Source of the DNA: Climacium dendroides
Taxonomy: Eukaryota; Streptophyta; Bryopsida; Hypnales; Climaciaceae
Direction: 5' to 3'
NCBI GenBank assembly: GCA_950106755.1
Contig: OX467091.1
Coordinates: 12,603,538 to 12,667,537, forward strand
DNA length: 64,000 bases
Positions 45,984-57,072 of this stretch are shown one piece after another. Each line of letters opens with the position of its first letter. Position 1 is the stretch's first letter. The notes under the pieces were generated by a model. It worked only from the letters and a program-made list of their open reading frames with translations. It searched no databases and was not told the origin of the DNA. Made by a program: the position numbers and the translations under genes.

Positions 45984-46819
45984 TTCTCGGTTTCTCTCGC
46001 ATCTGCTACTATTTGTTGACAATCACTGACCTGTGAGAAACCCTAACCACATCCCGGAAGCTCAATGGATTCAGAGGCTGTTTGTGACATTAAGCTTCGC
46101 AAATGGTATTTTGAACTCTCTATTTCCACAACAACCGATCCAAGACCTAATTCTGTTCCGGTTAGAAAGAATTCGCCGACATTTACAAGTATTCATCACA
46201 TTCAAGCCTTAATGTGCAAACTTACCTCTGTTCTTGTCCAGCTGGACGAGTCATCTACCAATCCAGCTCCATTACTTCCTTGATGATGACAAAGATGAAG
46301 ACACACACAGTGTGCTTCAACTCAATCATCGCCACTATAGCTCTGCCTCACGACAGTGTAGATTCCAATCAAGAGGCCGTCTCTTGCAATTGCCCCTCAT
46401 CAGCGTGCAGTTGCTCGCTTTGAGCGATACCGATGTTGACACGACCAATTACATAACGTCCCTGAAATGAGCATTCCAACCGAACCTCTTCGTGCCATTT
46501 CAAGGTTGATCTGAATTCTCAACCAAGAATCTCTCTGCCGCCTATTTACGTACCAACGAGATGCTGTACCGAAATACCTGAGTACCGTCTAATCGAACTC
46601 TCTTGCCACCTCAATGTTTCCAGTTCTGTACGCACAATGTAGGCTCCCAGTTCAAGGCTGAAAAAATTAGAAAACCTTCGATTTCACTCCTCATTAAATT
46701 CTCTATTTCAACGTGTCAATATGCAGAGAAACGAATTCATACAGTAGGCTATGGCAAAGAAGGTCAAACCGCTCAACCGCTGTCGCACACTCCTTTAGAT
46801 TCAAGATCAACCCTACGCA
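45984..46819. other. Upstream region of the receptor kinase
   Basis: Non-coding DNA upstream of the minus-strand kinase. A splice-like site just upstream of the ATG (minus strand, 'tttctcacag' then 'gtcagtg', near 46035) hints at leader processing. No other feature is seen. Confidence 0.3.
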
Positions 46820-47720
46820 GGCCTGGGAGCAACTCCTCTTCCAAAGTAACCTCCAAAGTCTTAAATCTCTGGATTTGTCAAGTAACAACCAAACCTCGCA
46901 AACTAACTTAACGCAGTGTGCGCTGCAGCTAATTACCTCAAATAGAAAATGATAACGTGTTTCTAAGTAAACAAGACTTCGATCCGGCAACAAAAAACAA
47001 GTCTCATAAGAACCTCCACCGCTCCTCTCCCTTGGTGACCTCCACAGATTTCAGCTATGGAAATTGTCAAGATAGTAACAAGCAAACTCGCAAACTAACG
47101 TAACGTAGAATGCGCTGCGTTTATCTCTTCTACAAAAAGATCATGTATTCTTAAGAAAACGATCATGCTGTGTTTCTAAGGGAAAAACTTCGGCATCCTG
47201 CAACAAGACATAAGCCTCAACAAGAACCTCACCAGGTCCTAGCCTCACCATCTCTTTTTCCAACGAGCAAGATCTCCAAAGTCTTCAGCTATGGAAATTG
47301 CCACGCAACGCAAAACCCGACCAAACCTGGCAAACTAACGTACCATAGAGTGCGTGCGCTGGGTTTATCTCTTCTGAAAAAGATCATATGTTCTTAAGAA
47401 AACGAACATGCTGTGTTTCTAAGGACATAAGTTCGGCATCCTGCAACAAGACATAAGCCTCAACAAGCACCTCAACAGGTCCAAGCTAGCCTCAACAGCT
47501 CCTCTTCCAACGAGCACGATCTCCAAAGTCCTCAGCTATGGAAATTGTCACGCGCGCAAATAGCGACCATTCCTGGCATGGTTAAGTAGACTGCGCTGTA
47601 TGTATCTAAAAAAGAAAACGATGACGACTGGCTTAGAAAGCAAGACTTCGGAATCCGGCAAGAAAACATAAGCCGCAACAATAATCTCGACGACGACCGC
47701 GTGAAGAATGGCAATTAAAC
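46820..47720. repeat. Four-unit tandem repeat (~190-245 bp) upstream of the receptor kinase
   Basis: Recurring blocks are 'aactaacgtaacgtag' (46901, 47093, 47333, degenerate near 47578), 'cctccaaagtc', 'cagctatggaaattg', 'gctgtgtttctaag' and 'acaagacataagcctcaac'. Spacing is about 192, 240 and 245 bp. Units 2 and 3 are the most alike. No coding frame is conserved, so this is a leader or promoter repeat. Confidence 0.75.
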
Positions 47721-48123
47721 AGGGTAGACATTCCGCAGCTGGTCTTCTGGCTATGGCAGAAGCTTGGGATAGCTCGTGACGAAGGGCAGACAGAGCTTGT
47801 ACTGTACTGTACAATACTGCGATGGAGAATGTGTCATACACAGGATGCCGGCACTACAGAACTCGCAACTAGTGGCCCACCCTTCAACCTCAGGTGGCCC
47901 ACGCTTTAAGAACTATGCTCTTAAAGCGACCATTTAAGAGTTAATTGCCTTTGGGGGAAGCTAAACTCCTTGAAACAATTTTCAGTAAGTTTCTGTAGGA
48001 AGAAAATTGGAATTGGCATGGAACCCAAGTTGTTTCATATTTTTTGGACCTTTGTGGAATTAGTTATGAATTTTTGAAGTTCAAACATAATGGTCACTAA
48101 AAGCAACCACCTCTTGAAATGTA

Positions 48124-49962
48124 CAGTCAGGTCCACTTCATTTACAAATTCTAGACGTCCCCCTTCTCCATGACAACGACTATGTCCGCTCATCTAGCCC
48201 TCCGTGTTGGCGCAGCAATGGGTCTCTGTGTCCCTACTTCCGTGCCATGGTACCCTTCCTAGTCCAGTCCCTCCTCCGCATCAACACGCCGCATTCCAAT
48301 TATTCAATTTTCCACTAAAAAATTCTCATTCCATTGGTGCTCCAAACGCTAGCGGCGAAAGCGCTTTCTTCATGATGGACCCACTGGCCAATGGCCTCCC
48401 TTGGGCTCTCAATTTTCCATTCTTGTATTCACTATCGTTTCTGCTCTTCCTTGCGCCCGCACCCCCGATTTTACCACGCCGCATTTCATTTTGTCCGTTC
48501 TCGCCTGCTCTGTCCGTTTCGGATCCAAACTATGCCCCTGGCAAGTCCTTCCCAATTCAATTCCGATTTCCATTTTGATTTTTAATTTCTGAACTTTGGG
48601 GTGCATGATCTTTGTTGGATGCTTATTCAATAACCATTGTTGGTTTGTCTATGTTGGCTTCTTCTTGATGGTTTTATGGTTTGCTTTTTTACTGCATTTT
48701 GTACTATCATTCTAAGCATTTTCATCGACATCAAACATTTTCCATGTCGTGTTTTTCTAGATTGCCATGCACACACATACGTTGAGCGATCATGAGAGGG
48801 TTCTCATTGTTGGAATGCGTGAGGGTGGCATGAAATCTAGCCGCATTGCTCTCATTATGGAAATGCCCCGTTCCACTGTTTCAACGGTCTTAACAAAATA
48901 GAAGGCATTTGGGTGCATTACTACGGGAAGACCGAAACCACGGCCACCAAAATTCTCTAATCATTCTCTTCAAGACCTAACACGGCTCATCATATCCGAT
49001 CGGCGCTTCACATTGGCGAATCTTGCAGAAATATTTGGTATTCACTGAAACACCGTAAGTACATTCGGCGTCTTGGTTTTGGAAATCGCATTGCTCGAAG
49101 GAAACCCTATTTAAGTTTAGTGCATAGGAAGCGGAGGTTGGCATTTGCTCGGAAGTTTAGACATTGGGATGTCGATGATTGGAAAAACATCATCTAGACT
49201 GATGAATCTTCTTTTGAGTTGGGCAAAGAGAGTCGCTGCATCCAGGTTTGGCAAAAAGTGCATGAAAAGTATGTTGATCGTTGTTTGGCGCCCACTTTTA
49301 AGTCAGGGAGAACATCGATCATGGTCTGGGGTGCTTTCACTGGATTTGACAAATCCCCACTTGTCTTCATGCTACAAGGTGAGCGAACTACTGTTTATCT
49401 CTACAAAAGTACTCTAAGTGGATTTTATTTCATGCATGAATCGCCTGAACAACTCATTTTCATGGAAGATGAAGCTCCTGTGCATCGTAGTAAAGCTCCG
49501 AAGCTTTGGAGGCAAGCTCACAAGATCCCAAAACTAGAGTGGCCTCCAAATTCTCCGGACTTGAACCCAATAGAAAACTTGTGGAAGATAATTAAAGATT
49601 TGCTATGCCACCACAAAAAAAAAAGATGATTGAAACCATCAAAGTAATTTGGGAGGATGTCTTTCTTGAGCAATTGCAAAACTTGATAGCTAACATGCCT
49701 CATCATTCAAGCTGTCATTTTAGCAAGGGGGAAAAAATAGATGGTAGGTACTAAGCTCAATGAATCAAAAACATTCTATAATAACGTATGTTACATGTAT
49801 ATATTTGTACGGATTGTAAACTACTCTTCACTAGGATTTCAACACGACTTGTGGGCTCGAAATCCCTCTATTTTTGGCCAAAATATGGCTTTTTGAAGTT
49901 CTTGAACTTTTCAGTGAAAACTGACTACAAGATAGAATTCGTAAATGAAGTGGACGTGACTA
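48124..49962 (+). mobile_element. Tc1-like DD34E transposon, full length, inactive
   Basis: Terminal inverted repeats of ~29 bp: left CAGTCAGGTCCACTTCAT then 'ttacaaattct'; right 'agaattcgtaaatgaag' then TGGACGTGACTA, with three differences. TA is at both ends (48122-48123, 49963-49964), the target duplication of Tc1/mariner elements. The element is inserted in a dispersed repeat whose uninterrupted copies show a TA at the junction. It carries a broken transposase at 48767-49754, preceded by ~640 bp of leader, part of it GC-richer than the surroundings. Confidence 0.9.
48767..49754 (+). pseudogene. Tc1-like DD34E transposase, broken
   Basis: The frame from ATG 48767 reads through the N-terminal helix-turn-helix region (LSDHERVLIVGMREGGMKSS) and a GRPKPRP linker, then the catalytic core: TDESSFELGKES (first Asp), SIMVWGAFTG, LIFMEDEAPVHRSK (second Asp), and WPPNSPDLNPIENLWKIIK (Glu). 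Exactly 34 residues lie between the second Asp and the Glu. The gene is dead: a TAG at 48899-48901, a TGA at 49046-49048 followed by a frame change before 49054, a TAG at 49195-49197 in place of the residue before the first catalytic Thr-Asp, and a frame slip in a ten-A run at ~49613-49622. After that slip the C-terminus (LIANMPHHSS) continues to a stop at 49752-49754. Length (~329 codons) fits the family. Confidence 0.9.
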
Positions 49963-50030
49963 TATACTATTGGTACAATGTACCTATGTGTCTTAAAACA
50001 TGGGCTCTTTTAGAGAAGACCACCTTATAA

Positions 50031-50240
50031 CTTAAATGAGGTTGTTTGTTTTGTTTATTTTGTTTTATATCTTGCACTGACATCTCCAGAACTATGCATC
50101 CCTCAGTTGCGTTCTTAGTACCATCAAAAAGCCCATAGCAAGGAGGGGTGTACAAACTTTGTTTTGTGGCATTCTAACTCAAGGCAAAAAAAATATTGAG
50201 TTTTGAAGTTTTTATGAATTAAATTTTTTTAAATGACTTT
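50031..50240 (+). repeat. Sixth copy of the 2262-3700 dispersed repeat
   Basis: It shares 'aggttgtttgttttgtttat', 'actatgcatccctcagttgc', 'gttcttagtaccatcaaaaa' and 'tttgttttgtggcattc' with the cluster at 2262-3700, in the same orientation and order. It directly abuts the right half of the repeat that hosts the Tc1-like element. Confidence 0.7.
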
Positions 50241-50301
50241 TACTTTTATTATGGTTGTGGTAGCACGCACAAGACATACCAATATGCATGAGTATACTCA
50301 A

Positions 50302-50877
50302 GTTAACTCCTAAACGTTCAAAGTCTTTTCTAGAGTTAACAATTTAGGAAAAATCATTATAAAGTACTATTTGAAAAAAAAATTGGAATTGATATACAAA
50401 TGAAAGTTGTAGATTGTGAATTTTAAATTCCATCTTTACAATTAGATTCACCAATGCTATCACCAATTTTTTATGAATTTTGAAAGGAAAACTTTTAAAT
50501 TCCTTCATAATTTAATTACAAGCAAAATATTGTCATTTTTTGAGTAAGACTTGTTGGAATGGATTTTAAAAGAGGTTTTCTTGACATGGTGGTTTTTTGA
50601 AATTTTTGTATTCTTTACATTTGTGACCTCATTTTTGCAAATCTAATTTTGGACTAGAGTCAATGCAATTTTGACTTGGTCAACCACTTAACATACTTCC
50701 ATATTTGTAATTTTAGAAAAATATGTACTCTAGACTCACCAAATCCAACCAATAGATAGGACAAAAACTTGATAAAGTATCTCCATAAATTAAAACAACT
50801 TTCATCCAAGTAACAACAAGAAAGAAACAAGAATATAAGATTGTTCATTGTCTAGAATTTGGACATTGGAGTGGTTG
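50302..50877 (-). mobile_element. ~576-bp inverted-end element, reverse-oriented partner of 31732-32312
   Basis: It begins TTAACTCCTAAACGTTC and ends near 'acattggagtggttgc'. The interior is the reverse complement of 31732-32312 with small gaps. Because the two copies lie ~18 kb apart in opposite orientation and the surrounding sequence differs, they are separate insertions rather than one duplication. Confidence 0.7.
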
Positions 50878-51359
50878 CAATTGTAACACAAATCCACACT
50901 AATGATTTACTTATGACTTACTTAACATATAAGGTAACTATACCTAAAACCAAACAAATAAGCAATTCATCATGGTTTCATCATGTTATATTGAAGAAGT
51001 ATATATGGGGGTTTACTAATAGTCAAAAGGGGATTTTGAATTCTCTTAGAATACATTTTTGAGATACCATATGAATAAAATATAAACTTTTAAAGTTCTA
51101 AAAATGGATGTTTCTAAAATCAATTCTAGACTTTCATGAATAGTGGGAATATATTTTAGACAAGAATACATACCGTTTGGTTTTAGGTGTAGTTACTTTA
51201 TGGTTGGTTGCTACAAGTGAGTCACAACAAGAAGTTTATGGCCCTTGTCCTTGGTGGTTGGTAGGTGTTTTCACCATCAAAACAAATGATTGAGCCTAGT
51301 TTGTCAATAGCAATAGAAATTGAGGTATAGACCAAGGTTGGATTTTTGGCAAAAAAGTG
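50878..51359. other. AT-rich spacer
   Basis: No gene or matched repeat is recognised here. Short frames are AT-driven. Confidence 0.3.
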
Positions 51360-51590
51360 CCAAATTGCGCTAGAAAAAAAAGGTGACAAACCATGAAGTT
51401 TTTTGCAAGAAAACTTCAAATTAAAAAATATATATTAGATTAAATCACTATGTTATTGATGAAAATAAAAGTATGAATATGTGCTAATGTGATATTTTCT
51501 ATCCAATATGTGGTTGAATTTTAAAACTTGAAGCACTACAACATTTTATATTACGACTTTTGCACTTTGTAAAAAATTAAAAAATGCCTT
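51360..51590 (+). repeat. Dispersed repeat with GTGATATTTTCTATCCAATA core
   Basis: It shares 'acttcaaattaaaaaa', the core at 51490-51509 and 'acgacttttgcacttt' with 1460-1620 and 53770-53980. Confidence 0.7.
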
Positions 51591-52559
51591 GGTATAGACC
51601 TCTAGAGCCCAAATAAATTCCTCAAGATCAAATGTCTTGCTATCTTTAGAGTAGTAGGCTTGAGGACATTTTTGTCCACCTTGGACTAATTCTGTTAGAA
51701 TGATGCAAAAGTGTAAGGCATACTAATATGGTAATTTGTAGTGTTTTATTTCAAATCAATTTAATGCAATCTACACTATTTTATACTATCTCAATATTGT
51801 AATTTTCATCCTAATGTAATGTCACCCAAATCTATCCATTTTCATCTTTTTTTGTCCAACTTTCATTCAAATGTTTGCACTATTAGTCTACATTCATCTA
51901 AAATTCATAAGTGTGAAGGGGTCTCATACTATTCAAATTCTTGCACTAAATCCTTATACAACAACTACACCTAAAGTGGGCCATCTCCTTAAAATCAACC
52001 CCTATTTTTGAAGGAAATTGAATAGGGAGAATACCCTAAATGGTGCACATAACAAGGACAAAAGTAAGGTGGATTCCAAGCAGTGTGCACTTCTATTTCT
52101 AGCATTGTGGAGGTGGCAACCTTAGAAGTAGACAATTTTGGATACACTTTCTCTTGTTTTAACTTCTTCTCTAGTGCCATTTCTTTATGTGCATCAAATG
52201 CATTTTGGCATCACCTATATGACACTTTTTAGCACCCTACACCTTGCATCTTTAAAAATTTGTAACTAATTCACAATGCGTCCAAAAATTATGGAACCAC
52301 TTGTATTTCAATTCACAATCCTTCACCAATGTGCAAAAATTGTTGTTCAATTTCTATAGCATATTGGTTTGCCACAAAGCTTATTTGTGTCATTTTAGGT
52401 GTAGTTATCTTAAGATCTCAATTTATCATGTAAAATTATAAACTTGTTCATAAGTATTCATATTTCTTCTTTTCAAGGGATTTCAGATTGTATGAAGAAC
52501 AAAGTTATTGACCTTACTAAAGGCAGTGCATATAATCACATGTAAGGTAAGAGGTTCAT
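51591..52559. other. AT-rich spacer
   Basis: No gene, RNA gene or matched repeat is recognised. Confidence 0.3.
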
Positions 52560-53110
52560 AATTAAAAGTGCCCATTAGAAGCTGAAAACTAATTTGGGGA
52601 GGTATACTACTTCAAATACTTTTCAATAAATTTTCCTCAAGAGGCAAATATAATTGACATCTAACTCAAGATGTTTCATATTTTTTTGGAGGTTTGTGGA
52701 ATTAGTTATGAATTTTTAAAACTTGAAAAGTAGTGATCATTGAAGCATCCACTCCCTTAAATGTGCACTATTATTACATTGTTGGTATAATGAAAAAAAC
52801 ATGAACAAATTATAGTGTATATTTCAAGAGGCACATGCTTTTAGAGACCAAGTGCTTTATGGACCTCCTAATTTACATGTAGGCCTCACATTTAAAAGAT
52901 ATAAGGTAGGTACCCCCCAAAACACCATTTTTTACTACTATGCCTAGTTATTATTACCGGATTGATTAAATTTTTACATTTTCTTGTTGGCAAGTGAAAG
53001 GAGGTTTCAATGCATTAAAGAATACATATGTATACAAATGATTTTGGAGATGTACACAGAGTAAAGATGGTGATTTAGGGTTAGTGGTACATTTTTGGAT
53101 GCCCACCTTA
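52560..53110 (+). repeat. Third copy of the repeat family of 47915-50031 and 59699-60350
   Basis: It shares 'gatgtttcatatttttttgg' and 'ttagttatgaatttt' with both other copies. It also shares 'tctatgcctagttatta', 'cttgttggcaagtgaaagga' and 'ggtttcaatgca' with 59699-60350. It is more diverged than the other two. Confidence 0.65.
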
Positions 53111-53769
53111 TGGTACTACTACAAAATTATGACAAATAAGGCAAAAACACCAATTTTTGTCCTTGTCCCCATTTATATATACTAGATTTTCATTAAACTA
53201 TCTCTAGACTTCCATTAAAGTGTCTTTGAGAAATGTCATTAAACCATTTTTATGCTTAACTATGATTGGTTGACTATAGTTTTTTTGAGATTTTGGTTTT
53301 AGATCCACATATATGATAGTTTTAGTGGTCTAAGGAGCTTCCTCTTTGAAAATTTATAAAAATTACATACCATATCTGAAAAATCTATTTTTTTTTTAAA
53401 TTCATGATTTTCAACTACAAATACTGCAAAAATATTATTTTCAAGAAAAAGTACCTCCAACTATATTGAATCACTTATTTTGATGAATTTAGGTGCTTCC
53501 ACTGTAAAACAAGACCAACCAATCTATTATCTTAAAGAATAGATTGGTGAAGATTGTTGTTGATAAGTAAAAAAGTTACTAACTATTAGGCAATATCACC
53601 TAGGAAGACAAAATAGATGCATGTTAACTTATGAGACCAATATAACATTCAGTAGCCTTCATGCCTATTGTTTGTCCTTGAAGGACCTTGCTCACTCATT
53701 AGGGGGGCAGTTAAATTGGCAGTCGTTTGTACCAAAGTAATAGGCTTGGCACCATGTCTTTGGAACAAA

Positions 53770-53980
53770 ATGGTATTAAAAAGGCCAAAAATCACCAAAA
53801 AACTTCAAATTAAAAAAATTCTTGTATGAAATCAACACATTGTGGATGAAAACATAATTATAGATATGTGGTATGTATTAGTGTGATATTTTCTATCCAA
53901 TATGTGAATGAATGTTAAAATTTGGAAAATAGATATAACACTTCATATTGCCACTTTGGCACTTCATAAAATATGAAAAA
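53770..53980 (+). repeat. Dispersed repeat with GTGATATTTTCTATCCAATA core
   Basis: It contains 'aaaacttcaaattaaaaaaa', 'catagttatagatatgtg'-like and the core near 53882-53901, then 'gccactttggcacttcat', as in the copy at 1460-1620. Confidence 0.7.
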
Positions 53981-54734
53981 AAAAATGTTGTTTCTCATCA
54001 CATTGAGCCTCCGCCTATTCCATTTAGCTACCGATAAATACTATTGGGTGTGGAATATTTCACACCACATAAGTTACTACAAGGTAACTGATCCATTTTC
54101 AACTACTTAAGCAATTATATGCATCTACAACGTAGGTTTTTGGAATGTGAAAATTTTTCCATGTATAAAAATAGAGTTTGGAAGGATTCCATCACTTTCC
54201 ACAATTTTATTGTCCAAAACATGATTGTTGTAAATTTTTGAACTAAAGATTTTCTTTGAGCCATTCTAGTCAAATAGACTTTATTTCCAATCAAGGGTTG
54301 GGTGCAAAATCCACCTAGGGGTGGTTGCAATATTGAGAGTCTTGTAGCTAATTATAATGTGCCACCACTGCACTGAAAACTTTGCCATAATTGATTACTA
54401 TTTACTTCTTTTTACATACAAAGAAAACAACCTACACAGCCAAAATGGGAATAATTAGAAATGGGTCAACTATGAATTGGACCACCCATACCTAATTACT
54501 TAAGTATCTATGTAATAGATGGTTAGCAGTTGAGTGCAATGGAAAATTTTCTCGTATAGGGTAATAAAAAATATTGTAATTGCAAAAAAGATTGGAATTT
54601 TAATTGCAATACTAAAAAATTTGTGAATTTTGGGAGGGAAAAAGTGTTCTAAACCAATATCTAACATCTAAAGTCCTACAATTCCACTTATAGGGGGAGA
54701 TTACTTCGTGCTCATGTCTACAAATTTCAAAATA

Positions 54735-55140
54735 ATACATGCCATAACACACGATTTCTAGCATGTGAGCCTAAGATCTTGAGCCCATGAGCCTAGAAGT
54801 TCAGGAATTTAAGCTCCTATATTATAGACACCTTTTATGGTTATAGAATATTTATATTATAAGTATCTATGTTATAGGTACCTATGTTATAATCACCATT
54901 CATGGCTATAAAATATTTGTATCATAAATATATATGTTATAAACACCTTCTATGGTTATATGGTACTTATATTATAGATACATATATTATAAGCACCTTT
55001 TATGGTTATATGGTATTTACATTATAGGTACATATGTTATAGGCACCTTCAATAGTTGTGAAGTACCTATTTACACCTAGCTGCAAGGCTCATAGGCTCG
55101 CATTTCTAGGCTCACATGCTAGCATTGTTGTGCTCTTGGT
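54735..55140. repeat. 50-bp tandem array bounded by inverted repeats
   Basis: CACCTT-type blocks lie at 54829, 54894, 54944, 54994 and 55044, so the last four steps are 65, 50, 50 and 50 bp. Each unit reads roughly 'caccttttatggttatatgg' then 'tatttatattataggtacat'. The outer flanks pair: TAGCATGTGAGCCTA at ~54760 with 'taggctcacatgcta' at ~55108, and further out 'cataacacac' with 'gtgttgtaacacatg'. The array looks like the inside of a foldback element. Confidence 0.7.
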
Positions 55141-55717
55141 TGTGTTGTAACACATGACATTCAAGAATTGTTCCTCGCAACTTCATACAATTATATCATG
55201 CATGTCATTAAGGGCCTCTTGCCATATAAGCCAAACAAGTCAGGTTTGCAAGGGGAGCTACAAGGACCAAGCTTGGAATTGTCCTACTATATGGACTTTG
55301 AAGATGGGGAGAGATTGGGTAAGAACCCCCCATGTATTGATTGCCTTGAGATTGTCCCAATCTTAACCAATGGAGTTGTCCACCTATTTTGGTGAAACTT
55401 GAAATCTGGCTTCTCCGCTCACTAAGGTCGACAAGACAATTGGTGTTCACTTCTTATTTTCTAGCATGGTTTACACCGGATTGGCTCACATAGCACGAGG
55501 CCCTAAAACTAATCTTCCAAACGTGGTTCACAAAAAAGTTTTGCTTGACTAAAAATAGTGGTACTCTACAAGTCGGGGACCCATCCCTAGTAGGTAATAA
55601 GTGGTTCAACTCTACTACAATTGACTAAAAGCCAAAGATAGTGACAATGCATGCTACTAAATGTTATGAACAACTTTGAAAGAGGAACAATGGTGGGAAA
55701 AAAGACATGCCAAGTAA

Positions 55718-55949
55718 TTTAATCCATAAACAACACAGAGGACATTTTCTAGCCAATGAATGATAAAAAATCTCTCCATGTAGGACACAAGTACAACTAT
55801 TCGTCCTCCAAATTTTGTGTGAAAAAGGAAGATCTTCTAAAGTAGTTTGCCTTCCAATGAATGCTTTTGCAATTTTTTTTAAGCCAACAATTCACACGGT
55901 CCCCAAACAAATGAATTCCACGGTGACCGCTCGTCCTTTAAGGATTAAA
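55718..55949 (+). mobile_element. 232-bp inverted-repeat element (MITE), complete
   Basis: Ends TTTAATCCATAAAC and CCTTTAAGGATTAAA. The interior matches 21754-21984 ('caactattcgtcctcc', 'gatcttctaaagtagtttgc', 'ccaatgaatg'). Confidence 0.75.
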
Positions 55950-57067
55950 CAACCATGAATTCACAAATTGGTACTAAGGTGTTTTTTTTCCTGACATTTT
56001 GCCACCAGTTCTGACATAAAGAAATTAATACCTTGATGTCCCTCCAAATATAATGCAATGGCATGCTGCCAGGAACACAAGTTCTACAGTAAAAGAAAAA
56101 ATGTTGATTGGTGCAAACCCAAGCAGAAACTCTTAGAAAATAGGAAGCAGGTGCAGGTAAGGTAGACCATTTACCCAATTCCACCACCTACAGGTTCCTC
56201 CCATTTCCGTCACTGGCCCATCTTATTACCATAATCTTATTAGTCCATGATCATGATGGCAATGCATTGGGGAGCAGACACATCAGCCCATGCTTCAACA
56301 ATGATCTGATCATGCTTCAACAAGGGTTTACTCACAGTTTTACATTTCAGCTTTGAAAAATCACAAAAAATCCAATTCTTGTCGGAATGTCTTCATTCTT
56401 TTTGCAATTGACTTCTCTCAAACAATTTCATCTCTGAAAAATATGAGAGCCCATAAATAGCTTCTCCAAAGTACCTAGATAGCAAATCTGTATGGTAATG
56501 GGTAGTTCTACCTTAAGTTTGTCCATTGAGAGAGAGAGGAAAGTAGAAAATTATGACTGCTTTGTGTGGGATGGTCCCATGGTCCGTACCAATGGACCAC
56601 TGATGGTCCATGGTCAGTTCTCAGTTAAATACCGTTCAGACCAACGTAGAAGTTAAGTCAAGTTAGGTCCAAATGAAAAAGACATGCATTGACTGGAACT
56701 GAAGGTGGTCCCAAAATCATGTGATTTTGCGGGCGTAAACACCCACCAAGAAATGTCCCATTCATTTTGAAATCATCTTTTGGGGGACTAAGTGAATTGT
56801 TTGCTTAAAAATAAAAATAAATAAAAACACTCATTGGAGGTCAAACTATTGTGCAAATTTCCCCTTTTTACACAAATTTCCTACTTTGATTTTATCGTAT
56901 GGTCTAATTTGGATTGACTTTGCCTAGCACCAATTACCAGTACCCAAACTCTTTTGAAGATCTATGTGGTCCAACCAATAGGCTCGAGGCTACAAGAGAT
57001 TCTAGAAAATTTTCAATTGGGAGGCATGCTTGGTACTAAGGTTGAGGCACTAGTAGCCAATCATTTT
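55950..57067. other. Spacer without a supported gene
   Basis: Mixed-composition non-coding DNA. A cluster of 'atggtcc' and its inverse at 56570-56620 is the only local structure. Confidence 0.3.
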
Positions 57068-57072
57068 AGCAA

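Larger units (their letters stand above)
47915..50031 (+). repeat. Dispersed repeat split by a Tc1-like insertion
   Basis: The left part (47915-48123: 'gcctttgggggaagctaaac', 'agttgtttcatattttttgg', 'ccacctcttgaaatgta') matches 59699-59925. The right part (49963-50031: 'atgtgtcttaaaacatgggc', 'tcttttagag') matches the continuation at 59930-60010. The intervening 1839 bp is the Tc1-like element. A third, more diverged copy lies at 52560-53110. Confidence 0.75.

Noticed and set aside
46603..46993. Overlapping frames in the upstream region of the kinase
   Set aside because: They fall in repeated non-coding DNA and the frames are not kept between repeat units.
48204..48578. 124-codon frame inside the Tc1-like element
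   Set aside because: Pro/Ser/Phe-rich, no family features, lies in the element leader; probably chance in C/T-rich DNA.
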